The notes: generated from the letters alone by a model not told the origin. A stretch of 64,000 nt of DNA from Pseudomonas fluorescens (GCF_900215245.1 NZ_LT907842.1:558001-622000); one strand, 5' to 3'; shown: positions 25,989 through 35,450, counted from the stretch's first letter. A program made the numbers and translations.

Positions 25989-27041
25989 ATGTATACCGCC
26001 ATCGGTTATGCCGCCCAGTCGGCGACCACGCCCCTCGCCCCCATGTCCTTCGAACGTCGCAGCCCGCGCGCCGATGACGTGGCCATCGAAATCCTCTACT
26101 GCGGCGTGTGCCACTCCGACATCCACCAGGCCCGCAATGAATGGGGTATTGCCGTGTACCCGCTGATGCCGGGCCACGAGATCGTCGGCAAAGTCACCGC
26201 CGTCGGCGCCAGCGTTACCGCGCATAAAGTCGGCGACCTGGTTGGCGTCGGCTGCATGGTCGATTCGTGCCGCCACTGCGACGCCTGCCAGGCGGACCTG
26301 GAGCAATATTGCCTCGAAGGCCCGACCATGACTTACGCGACCCCGGACCGCGTCGATGGCAGCAACACCATGGGCGGCTACTCCGACAGCATCGTGGTCA
26401 GCGAACACTTCGTGGTGAAAATCCCGGCCAAGCTCGACCTGGCCAGCGCCGCGCCGATTCTCTGCGCCGGCATCACCACTTACTCGCCGCTCAAGCATTA
26501 CGGCGTAAAGGCTGGCGACAAAGTTGGCGTGCTGGGCATGGGTGGCCTCGGCCACATGGGCATCAAGTTCGCCAAGGCGATGGGCGCAGAAGTGACGCTG
26601 TTCACCCGCTCCGCCAGCAAGGCCGAGGAAGGCCGTCGCCAGGGCGCCGACCATGTGATCGTGTCCACCGACGCCGAGCAGATGAAAGCCGCCGCCGGGC
26701 ACTTCGACTTCCTGCTGGACACCATTCCGGTGCAGCACGACGTGAACCCCTACCTCGACGTGCTGCGCTTTGACGGCGTGCATATCCTGGTCGGTTTGAT
26801 CGAGCCGGTGGACCCGCCGGTGAATGCGGCCAAGCTGGTGTTGGGGCGTAAAGTGCTGGCCGGTTCCTTGATCGGCGGCATTGCCGAAACCCAGGAAGTC
26901 CTGGATTTCTGCGCCGAGCACAACATCACCTGTGACATCGAAATGCTCGATATCCGCCAGATCAACGAGGCCTACACCCGCATGATCGCCGGTGATGTGA
27001 AGTACCGCTTTGTCATCGACATGGCGACCCTGAAGGCCTGA
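25989..27041 (+). CDS. Zinc-dependent NAD(P)-alcohol dehydrogenase (YahK/CAD-like)
   Basis: A 350-residue medium-chain dehydrogenase of the cinnamyl-alcohol-dehydrogenase-like group (YahK type), predicted to reduce aldehydes with NADPH. Catalytic zinc ligands are in CGVCHSD (near residue 38) and GHE (near residue 63). The structural zinc cysteines are in CRHCDACQADLEQYC (near 94-108), and the cofactor loop GMGGLGHMG is near residue 181. The ATG at 25989 is chosen over a TTG 15 bp upstream. It ends nose to nose with the IclR gene, whose stop codon begins at the next base. Confidence 0.95.
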   Translation: MYTAIGYAAQSATTPLAPMSFERRSPRADDVAIEILYCGVCHSDIHQARNEWGIAVYPLMPGHEIVGKVTAVGASVTAHKVGDLVGVGCMVDSCRHCDACQADLEQYCLEGPTMTYATPDRVDGSNTMGGYSDSIVVSEHFVVKIPAKLDLASAAPILCAGITTYSPLKHYGVKAGDKVGVLGMGGLGHMGIKFAKAMGAEVTLFTRSASKAEEGRRQGADHVIVSTDAEQMKAAAGHFDFLLDTIPVQHDVNPYLDVLRFDGVHILVGLIEPVDPPVNAAKLVLGRKVLAGSLIGGIAETQEVLDFCAEHNITCDIEMLDIRQINEAYTRMIAGDVKYRFVIDMATLKA

Positions 27042-27050
27042 TCAGGCCTT
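27033..27050. repeat. 18-bp palindrome covering two stop codons
   Basis: AAGGCCTGATCAGGCCTT is a perfect palindrome. Its left half encodes the end of the alcohol dehydrogenase (Lys-Ala-stop) and its right half the end of the IclR protein (Lys-Ala-stop). It has no T tract. Confidence 0.8.
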
Positions 27051-27845
27051 CGCGCCCAACTCCGCGGACAGCCGGGCTGCGACCTGCTTGATCACAGGAA
27101 TCAGCTCGGCCATTTTTTCCAGCGGCATATAGGGCACGGTACTGGCGATGCTGATGCCGGCGACGATTCGCCGGCTGGCATCGCGCACCGGTGCCGCCAC
27201 ACACCGGATCGACGGTTCGTTGTCTTCCAGATCGAACGCATACCCCCCCACCACGTATTCGCGCATGCGCTGCTCGAATTGCGCCCAGGATTGTTCCGGG
27301 TGCTGCGGCCATTGCAGGCTTTTCCCGCCGGCAGGCAGGCTGACTTCGTACAGACGCTGCCACTCCTCGACCGCGTCATCCAGCAGCAACGCCTTGCCGA
27401 TACCGGTGCGCGCCAACGGCATGCGATGGCCGACCCGCGAGCGCATTTCCGGGCCGTTGCGGCCGGGATTCTTGTGCAGGTAGAGCACGTCGTCGTATTC
27501 GCGAATGGCCAGGTGGATGGTGTCGCCGGTCAGCGCCGACAGCTCATCCAGATAAGGCACGGCCAGGCTCACCAGAGGCAGTTCTTCACGGGCCTGGAAA
27601 CCCAACTCGATCAACTTCGGCCCCAGCAGGTAACCGACTTGCGGCACCACACGCAGGTAACGCTCCTCCACCAGGCAACTGGCCAGGCGGTGGGTGGTGC
27701 TGCGGGTGGTGCCGATGCGCCTGGCGATCTCTTTCAGATCCCGTGCACCGGCCGCCACCGCTTGCACCACGCCCAGGCCACGCAACAAGGTCTGGGTGCC
27801 GGTGGGCGCGGCGTCTTTGACGGGGGTGTGGGCGTTTTCCTGCAT
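27042..27845 (-). CDS. IclR family transcriptional regulator
   Basis: A 267-residue IclR protein with an N-terminal winged helix (RIGTTRSTTHRLASCL, near residue 50) and a C-terminal ligand-binding domain. The start is the ATG at 27845. The frame remains open upstream through the REPIN, but those codons are repeat sequence, not protein. It lies downstream of araH in the same direction, with the REPIN between them. It is a plausible regulator of the sugar operon, though IclR genes often control neighbours on either side. Confidence 0.93.
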   Translation of the reverse strand: MQENAHTPVKDAAPTGTQTLLRGLGVVQAVAAGARDLKEIARRIGTTRSTTHRLASCLVEERYLRVVPQVGYLLGPKLIELGFQAREELPLVSLAVPYLDELSALTGDTIHLAIREYDDVLYLHKNPGRNGPEMRSRVGHRMPLARTGIGKALLLDDAVEEWQRLYEVSLPAGGKSLQWPQHPEQSWAQFEQRMREYVVGGYAFDLEDNEPSIRCVAAPVRDASRRIVAGISIASTVPYMPLEKMAELIPVIKQVAARLSAELGAKA

Positions 27846-27919
27846 ATCGGGCCTATTGGGAAGTACGAAAACGGCGCCATTATGGCAAATGCTGAACCTC
27901 AATACAGTGGAGATCCAAC

Positions 27920-28008
27920 TGTGGGAGCAGGCTTGCTCGCGAATGCGGTATGTCAGTTTGCACATCTGCGTCTGATACACCGCATTCGCGAGCAAGCCCG
28001 CTCCCACA
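27920..28008. repeat. REPIN, GCTTGCTCGCGAA type
   Basis: TGTGGGAGCAGGCTTGCTCG and its inverted partner CGAGCAAGCCCGCTCCCACA flank a 49-bp centre, between the IclR gene and araH. Confidence 0.95.
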
Positions 28009-28039
28009 TTGGATTTTCAGTGCTGTTGAGACCGGGTTT

Positions 28040-29005
28040 CTAACGTTGCTTCATACGGTCGATAATCACCGCCAGCAACAGGATCGAACCACGGATCACA
28101 TACTGGTAGAAGGTGTCGATGTTCTTCAGGTTCATCGCGTTCTCAATGATCGCCAGAATCAGCACCCCGGCAATCACATGGCGGATCATGCCGATACCGC
28201 CGCTCAGCGACACCCCGCCGAGCACACAGGCGGAAATCACCGTCAGCTCAAACCCCTGGCCGATCATCGGCTGGCCCGAGGTCATGCGCGACGCGAGGAT
28301 CACCCCGGCCAAGGCGCCGATCAAGCCGTGCACGGCAAAGATGATGATCTTGGTGCGATCAACGTTCACCCCGGCCAGCAACGCCGCTTCCTGGTTACCG
28401 CCAATGGCCATGGTGTTGCGCCCGTAGGTGGTGTAGTTGAGCAGCCAGCCGAAGAACACAAAACACAGCACGGTGATGATGATCGGCACCGGCACGCCCA
28501 TCAGTTGGCCGTTGCCGAACACGAAGAACCGCTCGTCCATCACGCCGACGGCCTTGCCGTTCGAGAAAATGTAGGCCAGGCCGCGCACGATCTGCATGGT
28601 CGCCAATGTGGCAATCAACGCATTGATGCGCAACTTGGCGATCACAATCCCGTTGATCAGCCCCACCACCAGGCCCATGGCCAAGGCGGCCGACACGCCG
28701 AGCACCACGCTGTCGGTGTCACGAATCACAATCCCCGCCACCACCCCGGCGCAGGCAATCACCGAGCCCACCGATAAGTCGAAGTGCCCGGACGCCAGGC
28801 AGAACAACATGGTGCAGGCGGCAATGCCGACCGTGGAAATCGCCAGGCCCAGGCCACGCATGTTGAGCGGCGAAAGGAAGTTGTCGATGAACAGCGCACT
28901 GAGCACGAAGATGCTCAACGCCGCGAGCAGCATCACCCAGTCATCAAGAAACTTGCGCTGGTTGAAACCCGGCCAGAAGCCTTTTGCAGTTTTTACCTGG
29001 GACAT
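28040..29005 (-). CDS. araH: Sugar ABC transporter permease, AraH-like
   Basis: A 321-residue inner-membrane permease with about eight membrane spans, matching the ribose/arabinose-type (BPD_transp_2) permeases. It is recognisable from ASGHFDLSVGSVIACAGV and GGNQEAALLAGVNVDRTK. The ATG at 29005 has a better spacing to GAGGTG than the ATG at 29008. It is the last gene of SDR-araF-araG-araH. The family assignment is secure. The substrate (L-arabinose) is inferred from the AraF-like binding protein and operon layout. Confidence 0.9.
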   Translation of the reverse strand: MSQVKTAKGFWPGFNQRKFLDDWVMLLAALSIFVLSALFIDNFLSPLNMRGLGLAISTVGIAACTMLFCLASGHFDLSVGSVIACAGVVAGIVIRDTDSVVLGVSAALAMGLVVGLINGIVIAKLRINALIATLATMQIVRGLAYIFSNGKAVGVMDERFFVFGNGQLMGVPVPIIITVLCFVFFGWLLNYTTYGRNTMAIGGNQEAALLAGVNVDRTKIIIFAVHGLIGALAGVILASRMTSGQPMIGQGFELTVISACVLGGVSLSGGIGMIRHVIAGVLILAIIENAMNLKNIDTFYQYVIRGSILLLAVIIDRMKQR

Positions 29006-29022
29006 CATTCACCTCGAATTCT

Positions 29023-30522
29023 TCAAGCCCGCGTACGCGGAAGTGCCAGTTGCAATAGCTGTGCTTCGTCCGCGTGTTCGCGGTTCAACTCGCCGGTCAG
29101 CACGCCTTCACTCATCACCAGGATGCGGTCGGAAATGCCCATCACTTCCATCAGGTCGCTGGACACCACGATCACCGCAATGCCGCTGGCCGCCAGGTTG
29201 TGGATGATCTGGTAAATCTCCGACTTGGCGCCGATGTCGATGCCGCGGGTCGGTTCGTCGAGCAGCAACACCTTCATCGGCATCGACAACCAGCGGCCGA
29301 GAATGGCCTTCTGCTGATTACCGCCGGACAGGTACATGATTTTCTGTTGCGCGTTCGGCGTTTTGACTTTCATCGCCTTGATCTGCTGGTCGGCGTTGCC
29401 CTTCTCCCAGCCCTCACGCAGCAGCCAGCCAAACCTGGAATGGGCACCGCGTGCGCTGATATTGATGTTCTCAGCCACACTGGACAGCGGAATGATGCCC
29501 TCCTTCTTGCGGTCTTCCGGGCACAGCAGCACGCCCCCGGCGATGGCGTCGCGCGGCGAGCGCAAGTGCAGCGGCTGCCCACACAGTTCGAGTTGCCCGG
29601 CCGTGCTGCGCACCAGCCCGCTGAGCAGGCGCAGCAGTTCGGTGCGCCCTGCCCCGACCAGCCCGAACAGCCCGAGAATCTCGCCCTTGTGCACCTGCAG
29701 GCTGACCGCTTCACGCAGCCCCGGGCCAAGCAAACCCTCGACCTTGAGCGCCACTTCACCGCGTTCGCGCGGGCGGTAATCGTAGATGTCCTGGATGTCG
29801 CGACCGACCATGCAGGTCACCAGTTGGTCGTGGGTCAGCGTGGCCATGTCGTCAAAGGTGCGCACAAAACGGCCGTCCTTGAACACCGTCACCGCATCGC
29901 AAATACGGAACACTTCTTCCATGCGATGCGACACATACAGCACCACTTTGCCCTCATCGCGCAGGCGCGTGATGATTGCCATCAGCCGGTCGATTTCCCG
30001 CGCCGACAAACTGCTGGTGGGCTCGTCAAAGGCAATCACATGGGCGCCACGGGACAACGCCTTGGCGATCTCCACCAGTTGGCGCTGGCCCAGGGACAGC
30101 CGCCCGAGCTTTTCCTGCGGGTCGATTTCATCGGCCAGACCTTTGAGACATGCCAACGCCTGCTTGCGTAGCAGGCCGCCGTTGACCACCCCGAAACGCG
30201 ACGGCAGATGCCCGAGAAACAGGTTCTCCGCCACGGTCATTTCCGGCACCAGGTGCAGCTCCTGATGGATCACCGCAACACCACTGGCAATGCTGTCGGC
30301 GGCGGATTTGAAGTCCATCGTCTGCTCGCCGATCTGTACCGTACCGCTGCTCGGAATGTAGGCGCCACCAAGGATCTTGAGCAGCGTGGACTTGCCCGCG
30401 CCGTTCTCGCCCATCAGCGCGTGCACCGAGTGCGGCCGCGCTTCAAAGCTGATCTGCGCCAGGGCTTTGACCCCGGGAAATTCCTTGCCGATGCCGTTAA
30501 AGCGCAGGGCCGCGCCGGTCAT
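29023..30522 (-). CDS. araG: Sugar ABC transporter ATP-binding protein, AraG-like
   Basis: A 499-residue double ATPase powering sugar uptake. Module one has the P-loop [12 protein letters not shown] near residue 38, signature [15 protein letters not shown] and Walker [12 protein letters not shown]. Module two has the degenerate P-loop [12 protein letters not shown], signature [16 protein letters not shown] and [14 protein letters not shown]. The ATG at 30522 overlaps the araF stop codon (ATGA), which fits translational coupling. A GTG two codons upstream is less likely. Confidence 0.94.
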   Translation of the reverse strand: MTGAALRFNGIGKEFPGVKALAQISFEARPHSVHALMGENGAGKSTLLKILGGAYIPSSGTVQIGEQTMDFKSAADSIASGVAVIHQELHLVPEMTVAENLFLGHLPSRFGVVNGGLLRKQALACLKGLADEIDPQEKLGRLSLGQRQLVEIAKALSRGAHVIAFDEPTSSLSAREIDRLMAIITRLRDEGKVVLYVSHRMEEVFRICDAVTVFKDGRFVRTFDDMATLTHDQLVTCMVGRDIQDIYDYRPRERGEVALKVEGLLGPGLREAVSLQVHKGEILGLFGLVGAGRTELLRLLSGLVRSTAGQLELCGQPLHLRSPRDAIAGGVLLCPEDRKKEGIIPLSSVAENINISARGAHSRFGWLLREGWEKGNADQQIKAMKVKTPNAQQKIMYLSGGNQQKAILGRWLSMPMKVLLLDEPTRGIDIGAKSEIYQIIHNLAASGIAVIVVSSDLMEVMGISDRILVMSEGVLTGELNREHADEAQLLQLALPRTRA

Positions 30523-31499
30523 TTCCACAGACCGATTTTGCTCAACTCTTCCTTGAAGTTGGCGCGCGTGATCAGGGTGACGTTATCCAGGGCGGTGAAC
30601 TTGGCAGGCTCGGTGCCTTTGGTGACCCACGCGAACATCGCGCTGGCGGTTTTGTAGCCTGACGCGTCAGGGCTGAGCAGCATTGAACCGTAGAACCCGG
30701 TGTCGGATTTTTTCAGTTCTTCAATCGCGTCCGTGCCGTTGATGCCGATCCCGATGACGTTGGCCGCCTTGAACCCGGCGCTTTCTGTGGCGCGCACGCC
30801 GCCGAGTACGGTGCTGTCGTTCATGCCGCCAATGAGCAGGTTTTTCGCGCCGCTGGGCAGTTTCACCAGGGCTGAGTTGGTGGCGTCCATGCTGCCCGGC
30901 ACGTCGAGGGTTTTCTGTGCGCTGAACAGGATGTGGTCGGCCGGCAAGCCGGCGGCCTTGAGGCCTTCTACCGAACCGTCGGTGCGTTTCTTGCCGGTTT
31001 CCAGCTCGTCAAAGGTGTTGATGACGGCGTAGGTGTCCTTCCAGTCCCAGTTGCGATGCTTGGCTTCGGTGGCCATGGCCTCGCCTTGTTTCTGGCCGAT
31101 TTTGTAGGCGTCCAGACCGACATAGGGCACGTCCTCCATGGGCTTGCCTTTGGCGTCGACGAACCGGTCGTCCACCGCCAGCACTTTCAAACCGTTGAGC
31201 TTGGCCTTGGCCATGATCGCAGGGCCCAGGGACACGTCCGGCGGGCAGATCACAAAGCCCTTGGCGCCGTTGGCAGCAAGCGTGTCGATAGCGGAGAGGG
31301 TTTTCTCGCCGTCGGGCACGGCGATCTTGATCACGGTAAAGCCCTGGTCCTTGCCGGCTTTTTCGGCGAACGCCCATTCGGTCTGGAACCAGGGCTCTTC
31401 GGCTTGCTTGACCAGAAAGCCGATCTTCACTTCTTCGGCGGATGCAAAGCCGCTGACCGCGATCGCAAGTGCCAGGGTGCCGAGTGTCTTCTTAAACAT
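30519..31499 (-). CDS. araF: L-arabinose-type substrate-binding protein, AraF-like
   Basis: A 326-residue periplasmic binding protein with a signal peptide (cleaved near GFASA). It matches the AraF group: [18 protein letters not shown] at the start, EGLKAAGLP and NAGEST-like central blocks, and a C-terminal [16 protein letters not shown]. It would deliver the sugar to AraG-AraH. The specificity for L-arabinose is by family likeness, since related proteins bind galactose or xylose. Confidence 0.9.
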   Translation of the reverse strand: MFKKTLGTLALAIAVSGFASAEEVKIGFLVKQAEEPWFQTEWAFAEKAGKDQGFTVIKIAVPDGEKTLSAIDTLAANGAKGFVICPPDVSLGPAIMAKAKLNGLKVLAVDDRFVDAKGKPMEDVPYVGLDAYKIGQKQGEAMATEAKHRNWDWKDTYAVINTFDELETGKKRTDGSVEGLKAAGLPADHILFSAQKTLDVPGSMDATNSALVKLPSGAKNLLIGGMNDSTVLGGVRATESAGFKAANVIGIGINGTDAIEELKKSDTGFYGSMLLSPDASGYKTASAMFAWVTKGTEPAKFTALDNVTLITRANFKEELSKIGLWK

Positions 31500-31518
31500 G
31501 AACCACCTCTTGTTGGAT

Positions 31519-32340
31519 TTAGTCGTGGTACATCACAGAACGCCCGCCATCGATCATCAGGCAGGTTGCATTGATAAACGGCGCTTCGTCAGTCGCCAGG
31601 AACAGCGCCGTCATCGCCACCTCTACCGGCTGGCCGATACGCTTGGGCGGGTGCAAATCGAAGGCGCGCTGACGCTCGGCGTGCGGGTCAGGAAAACCGT
31701 TCCAGTAATCGACATTGAGCTGAGTTTCGATATACCCAGGGGCGATGGCATTTACGCGGATGCCCTTGGACGCGTATTCGATGCCCAGGGCGCGCGTGAG
31801 CCCGAGCAGGCCGTGCTTGGCGACGGGATAGGGAAAACAGCCGGGGATGATGTGGCTGGAATGGGTGGAGGCGATGTTGATGATGTTGCCGATGCCCTGC
31901 TCGATCATCAAGGGCAACACCGTGCGGCAGCCGAACCAGGCGCCATCAAGGTCAATGGCGAAACAGCGGCGCCAGTCTTCGTCGGTCATCTGCAAGGGGT
32001 CACGGAACACGTTAACGCCTGCGCAATTGACCAGCACATCCACGCGACCAAAGCGCTCAATGGCCAGGTTGACCAGCGACTGCCACTGCTCTTTGGAAGT
32101 GATGTCGACCGCTTGCGCGACGATTTGCGCACCGCGTTCGCGCCAATGCGCGGCGACTTTTTCGACTTTTTCGGCCTGGATATCCGCGATCACCAGGCGT
32201 GCCTGCTGAGCCTGGAAACAGGCGACGATCGCCTCGCCAATGCCTTGGGCGGCACCGGTGATGATCACCACTTTGTGCTTCAACCGCTCGCCATAGGTAG
32301 GCGCGGGTACGGCGGGTAATGACAACGGTTGGGGCTGCAT
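31519..32340 (-). CDS. SDR family oxidoreductase, probable sugar (arabinose/galactose-type) 1-dehydrogenase
   Basis: A 273-residue short-chain dehydrogenase. Cofactor motif TGAAQGIGEA near residue 30, NNAG-like VNCAGVN and the catalytic YPVAKHG (Tyr-x3-Lys, near residue 170). As the first gene of the operon with araFGH it is likely to oxidise the imported sugar to its lactone, as in the non-phosphorylating arabinose route. No lactonase, dehydratase or semialdehyde dehydrogenase follows it here. The ATG at 32340 has an AGGTGAAG ribosome binding site. Confidence 0.87.
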   Translation of the reverse strand: MQPQPLSLPAVPAPTYGERLKHKVVIITGAAQGIGEAIVACFQAQQARLVIADIQAEKVEKVAAHWRERGAQIVAQAVDITSKEQWQSLVNLAIERFGRVDVLVNCAGVNVFRDPLQMTDEDWRRCFAIDLDGAWFGCRTVLPLMIEQGIGNIINIASTHSSHIIPGCFPYPVAKHGLLGLTRALGIEYASKGIRVNAIAPGYIETQLNVDYWNGFPDPHAERQRAFDLHPPKRIGQPVEVAMTALFLATDEAPFINATCLMIDGGRSVMYHD

Positions 32341-32385
32341 CGCTTCACCTGTTTTATTTTTGGTAGTGAGTGCTGATGCAGCCGA

Positions 32386-32414
32386 CTATAAACCCATCAT
32401 TTGAAATATCTCAA
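32386..32414 (-). promoter_or_regulatory. Promoter of the SDR-araFGH operon
   Basis: On the minus strand TTGAGA (complement of 32409-32414), a 17-bp spacer and TTATAG (complement of 32386-32391) form a good sigma-70 promoter. The start would be near 32379, leaving a leader of about 40 nt. Confidence 0.65.
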
Positions 32415-32440
32415 TATATAAATTTGCATCCCATATATTG
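32412..32440. promoter_or_regulatory. Inverted-repeat operator overlapping the araFGH -35 box
   Basis: CAATATAT (32412-32419) and ATATATTG (32433-32440) are perfect 8-bp complements with a 13-bp spacer, centres 21 bp apart (two helix turns). The left arm overlaps the -35 hexamer. It is a natural site for the IclR-type regulator downstream, though this is inference. Confidence 0.55.
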
Positions 32441-32457
32441 GAATAAACTCAAAAAAA

Positions 32458-32546
32458 TGTGCGAGCAGGCTTGCTCGCGAATGCGCCGGGTCAGTCAATC
32501 AATCATTGGCTGAACGACCGCATTCGCGAGCAAGCCCGCTCCCACA
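32458..32546. repeat. REPIN, GCTTGCTCGCGAA type
   Basis: TGTGCGAGCAGGCTTGCTCG and CGAGCAAGCCCGCTCCCACA in inverted order, about 45 bp apart, between the GNAT gene and the sugar operon promoter. Confidence 0.95.
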
Positions 32547-32577
32547 GGTTGATCTTCAGTGTTTACGACGCAGGGTT

Positions 32578-33057
32578 TCAGCCGATGGCGAAATCGCGCA
32601 GCGCGTCACCTTCCATGCGGTAGCGCACCCACTCTTCCTGCGGCTGGGCGCCGATCGATTTGTAGAAGGCAATCGCCGGCTCGTTCCAATCCAGCACGCT
32701 CCATTCAAACCGCCCGCAGCCGTTATCACAGGCGATCTTGGCGAGGTGGCGCAAGAGCTTTTTGCCCGCCCCGCCGCCGCGTTGCTCGGGGTTGATATAG
32801 AGGTCTTCGAGGTACAGGCAGTTGCTGCCCAACCACGTGGAATAGCTGAAAAAGAACACCGCAAAGCCAATCGGCAAGCCGTCCCGCGAACAAATCAGGC
32901 CATGGGCGGTGGCACCCTCGCTGAACAGGCTGCGCTCGATATCCACCACACTGGCGATCACTTCATGTCGGGCCTTTTCGTACTCGGCAAGCTCGGTGAT
33001 GAACGTCAGGATCTGCGCAGCATCGCTGGGCACGGCGGGGCGAATCTCGATGGTCAT
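32578..33057 (-). CDS. GNAT family N-acetyltransferase
   Basis: A 159-residue acetyltransferase with the GNAT fold. The acetyl-CoA binding motif is in the EQRGGGAGKKLLRHL loop (R-x2-G-x-G/A, near residue 105), and the middle block LYLEDLYINPE is typical of the family's diamine/spermidine-type members. The substrate is unknown. The start is ATG at 33057. It is monocistronic and faces away from the sugar operon. Confidence 0.9.
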   Translation of the reverse strand: MTIEIRPAVPSDAAQILTFITELAEYEKARHEVIASVVDIERSLFSEGATAHGLICSRDGLPIGFAVFFFSYSTWLGSNCLYLEDLYINPEQRGGGAGKKLLRHLAKIACDNGCGRFEWSVLDWNEPAIAFYKSIGAQPQEEWVRYRMEGDALRDFAIG

Positions 33058-33246
33058 GGGCGGCTCTTGGGCAAATTCAAAGCCCACATATTAAGGCGGT
33101 TTGATGACGGATTGCAGTGCAATTTCGCGGTGACCGGGGCGCTTTACTCCGTCGCGCGGTAACCCGAGCACCACCAACCACAGAACAATCCGCCGGGCCG
33201 TGCATGCTAAACAGAGCGCATCAATCCAACGATTCGAGACTTGCTC

Positions 33247-34443
33247 ATGCACGCCACGCCTGCGGTGGGCGCGAAGACATTCGCGCTGTTCTGCCTAGCC
33301 AGCTTCCTGTTGTCACTGTCCTACGGCTCGACGTTTCTGCTGTCGCTGCTGATTCATTCGCGCGGCGGGAACGAGCATGATGCCGGCAGCGTGATTTCCA
33401 TGGCGATGCTCAGCACGTTTGTGGCGGTGGTGTGTTGCGGGCATCTGGCCGATGCCGTGGGCGCGGCACGGGCTATCGCGGGGATGGGCGTGTTGCTGGT
33501 GGTGGCCAGCCTTGGGTTTGCGCTGACGCCGGGTGTTGGTCAAGGCCTGATGCTGTTCGGGCTGTCCCTGGGGTTGGGCTGGGGCGTGTTCTACACCCTG
33601 GGCCCGATCATCGTGACACTGCTGGTGGCGCCCCCTCAGCGGGCCAAATACTTTGCGCTGCTGTCGGGCAGCATGTTGAGCGGGATCGGTGCCGGCCCTT
33701 TGCTCGGGCGCGCCGCCAGTGCATTGGACCTGCCGCTTACAACGGCCTTCTATATTGCGGGGTTCGCCAGCCTCGCGGGCGTCGTGATGTTCTGGCGCCT
33801 GGGCGCACACCTCAACCATCACGCAAATGTGCCCACAGCGAGGATTTCCTGGGCCTCCAGCCGTCGAGTGCTGTCATCCAAAGCTGCATTCGCGATCCTG
33901 ATGGTCGGCCTGGGTGGCTGTGTATTTGGCGGGCTGTCATCGTTTCAGACCAGCTATGCAGCGGCCCATGGGTTGGACTATTCGTTGTTTTTCGCCGGGT
34001 TCCTGAGTGCCGCCATCACCAGCCGCCTGTTGATCGCCGGCCACGTGGTCAAGCGTGATGCCTACCGGGCCGCCTGTGTGTTATCCGGGATCATGCTCGG
34101 CGCTATCGCACTGTTTGCATTTGGTGTCAGCGGTAACTTCAGCTACCTGCTGGCGGCTGCCATGCTGGGGGTGGGCTATGGCCTCACGTATTCCGTGATT
34201 AATGGACTGGTGGCCAGCGAGGCGCCGCCCGGCACTACGTCCCAGGCATTGCTGCTGTTCAGCCTGGCGTACTTTATCGGCGTGTTCGGGTTTCCCTGGC
34301 TGGCCGGCAAGCTCATCGTCGACTACGGCCTGCCGACGCTGCTGGCGAGTGTGCTCGGCGTGGCCCTGCTCAACTGGCTGATCACGGTGGCGCGGTTGAT
34401 CTGGCGCCAGCGCTCGGCACATAAAATCTTACAGGTAACTTGA
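33247..34443 (+). CDS. MFS transporter
   Basis: A 398-residue membrane protein with 11-12 predicted membrane spans and short loops, the layout of the major facilitator superfamily. The loop after span 2 (HLADAVGAARAIAGMG) matches the family's conserved cytoplasmic loop. No motif fixes the substrate. The ATG at 33247 is favoured over a TTG two codons earlier. It is followed 84 bp later by a small secreted-protein gene that may share the transcript. Confidence 0.9.
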   Translation: MHATPAVGAKTFALFCLASFLLSLSYGSTFLLSLLIHSRGGNEHDAGSVISMAMLSTFVAVVCCGHLADAVGAARAIAGMGVLLVVASLGFALTPGVGQGLMLFGLSLGLGWGVFYTLGPIIVTLLVAPPQRAKYFALLSGSMLSGIGAGPLLGRAASALDLPLTTAFYIAGFASLAGVVMFWRLGAHLNHHANVPTARISWASSRRVLSSKAAFAILMVGLGGCVFGGLSSFQTSYAAAHGLDYSLFFAGFLSAAITSRLLIAGHVVKRDAYRAACVLSGIMLGAIALFAFGVSGNFSYLLAAAMLGVGYGLTYSVINGLVASEAPPGTTSQALLLFSLAYFIGVFGFPWLAGKLIVDYGLPTLLASVLGVALLNWLITVARLIWRQRSAHKILQVT

Positions 34444-34527
34444 TACCGTTCGTCGCCATCAAGGCACGAACCGGAAACGGGCGCGGACCAATAAAGGGTA
34501 AGGACATTAATCATATGGAGACACCCC

Positions 34528-34875
34528 ATGAAGCATTCCAAGTTTGCCGCCCTCGCCCTCACCGGTCTGCTGTCCGCCGCCTCGCTGAACGCCTTCGCCG
34601 CGACCTCGTCGACCGGCAAGACTGACCCCGTCGGCAGCCCGCCAAGCCCTGCCACCCAGGAATCCCAGAATTCGATGGGGACCGGCCTCGACACCAATGG
34701 TGGCGCGATCATCGACAACGGCGCTGACCCACGCACCAAAGGCAACGATACCCAACGCCAGGCACCGGCAGCGGTGGGCAACGGCAAAATGGGCCCAGGT
34801 ATCAGCAATGAGCCGAAGGTCAATAAAGGCGATGACAACAACATCCCCGGCGCACCGAAACAACCCGCGCCTTAA
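34528..34875 (+). CDS. Small exported hypothetical protein, Gly/Asn/Pro-rich
   Basis: A 115-residue protein with a clear signal peptide (cleavage near NAFA-AT, residue 24). The mature part is low in hydrophobic residues and rich in Gly, Asn, Pro and Thr, so probably disordered. ATG at 34528 with a GGAGA ribosome binding site. The function is unknown. It is followed 51 bp later by another small gene. Confidence 0.75.
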   Translation: MKHSKFAALALTGLLSAASLNAFAATSSTGKTDPVGSPPSPATQESQNSMGTGLDTNGGAIIDNGADPRTKGNDTQRQAPAAVGNGKMGPGISNEPKVNKGDDNNIPGAPKQPAP

Positions 34876-34926
34876 TGCATCGATAGCAGCACTGACACCC
34901 GATCATTTCCCAGTGAAGAGGTACAC

Positions 34927-35193
34927 ATGAACGTCGATAGAAACCTTGAAAAAGAAGTCCTCACCCGCCTGCTGCACGCCCACCCGCACGGTTTGGGCAA
35001 GGAGGTTTTGGATAACTACCGCGGCGAGAAGGAGGTTGCCAGTGTCTTGGCCTTCCTGCAGGACCGTGGGCTTATCAAGGATGGGCATGTGACCACCGAC
35101 GACGCCGGTGAATATTCGTTGAACCTGCCGATCAAGCTGACCGCGTCCGGTGTGGACGAGGCGCGCAAGTTGGAAGGTGAAAGCCGTCACTGA
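34927..35193 (+). CDS. Conserved hypothetical protein, 88 aa (winged-helix-like)
   Basis: An 88-residue soluble protein. The pattern LLHAHPHGLGKEVL...VASVLAFLQDRGLI...YSLNLPIKLTASGVDEA resembles a small winged-helix domain of the kind seen in DNA-binding regulators, but no trusted family match can be claimed. ATG at 34927 with an AAGAGG ribosome binding site. It is plausibly a real gene from its codon use. Confidence 0.7.
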   Translation: MNVDRNLEKEVLTRLLHAHPHGLGKEVLDNYRGEKEVASVLAFLQDRGLIKDGHVTTDDAGEYSLNLPIKLTASGVDEARKLEGESRH

Positions 35194-35341
35194 TGCATGT
35201 TGCCTGGCCTGGCCCTGGCGACAGGGCCAGTGGCCGTAGTGCAATGCCGCTTGCAAGCAAAGCCACCGATACCGCCATACAGGCGCGCAAGGCTGCGCGT
35301 ATCGAAGCGTGAGAAAGATCAGCCATTCAACCCCCTTGTAC

Positions 35342-35426
35342 TAGCGGGTTTGCTTGCGAATGCGCAGTGACAGTCAACCAAGATGTCGACTGACACCGCG
35401 CCTTCGCGAGCAAGCCCGCTCCCACA
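35342..35426. repeat. REPIN with one degenerate arm
   Basis: Right arm CGAGCAAGCCCGCTCCCACA is intact. The left arm (GCGGGTTTGCTTGCGAATGCG) is altered. It lies between the 88-aa gene and the methyltransferase. Confidence 0.85.
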
Positions 35427-35450
35427 GGTTGAGCTGAGTTGCCAGTGAGA

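Noticed and set aside
27846..28007. Extension of the IclR protein into the REPIN
   Set aside because: The residues are a translation of the REP repeat; the ATG at 27845 fits the family.
35132..35326. A 64-codon minus-strand frame with an AGGGGG-like ribosome binding site and a hydrophobic segment
   Set aside because: It overlaps the 88-aa gene tail to tail by 62 bp and its end is composed of antisense codons. A real small membrane protein cannot be excluded, but I cannot support it.
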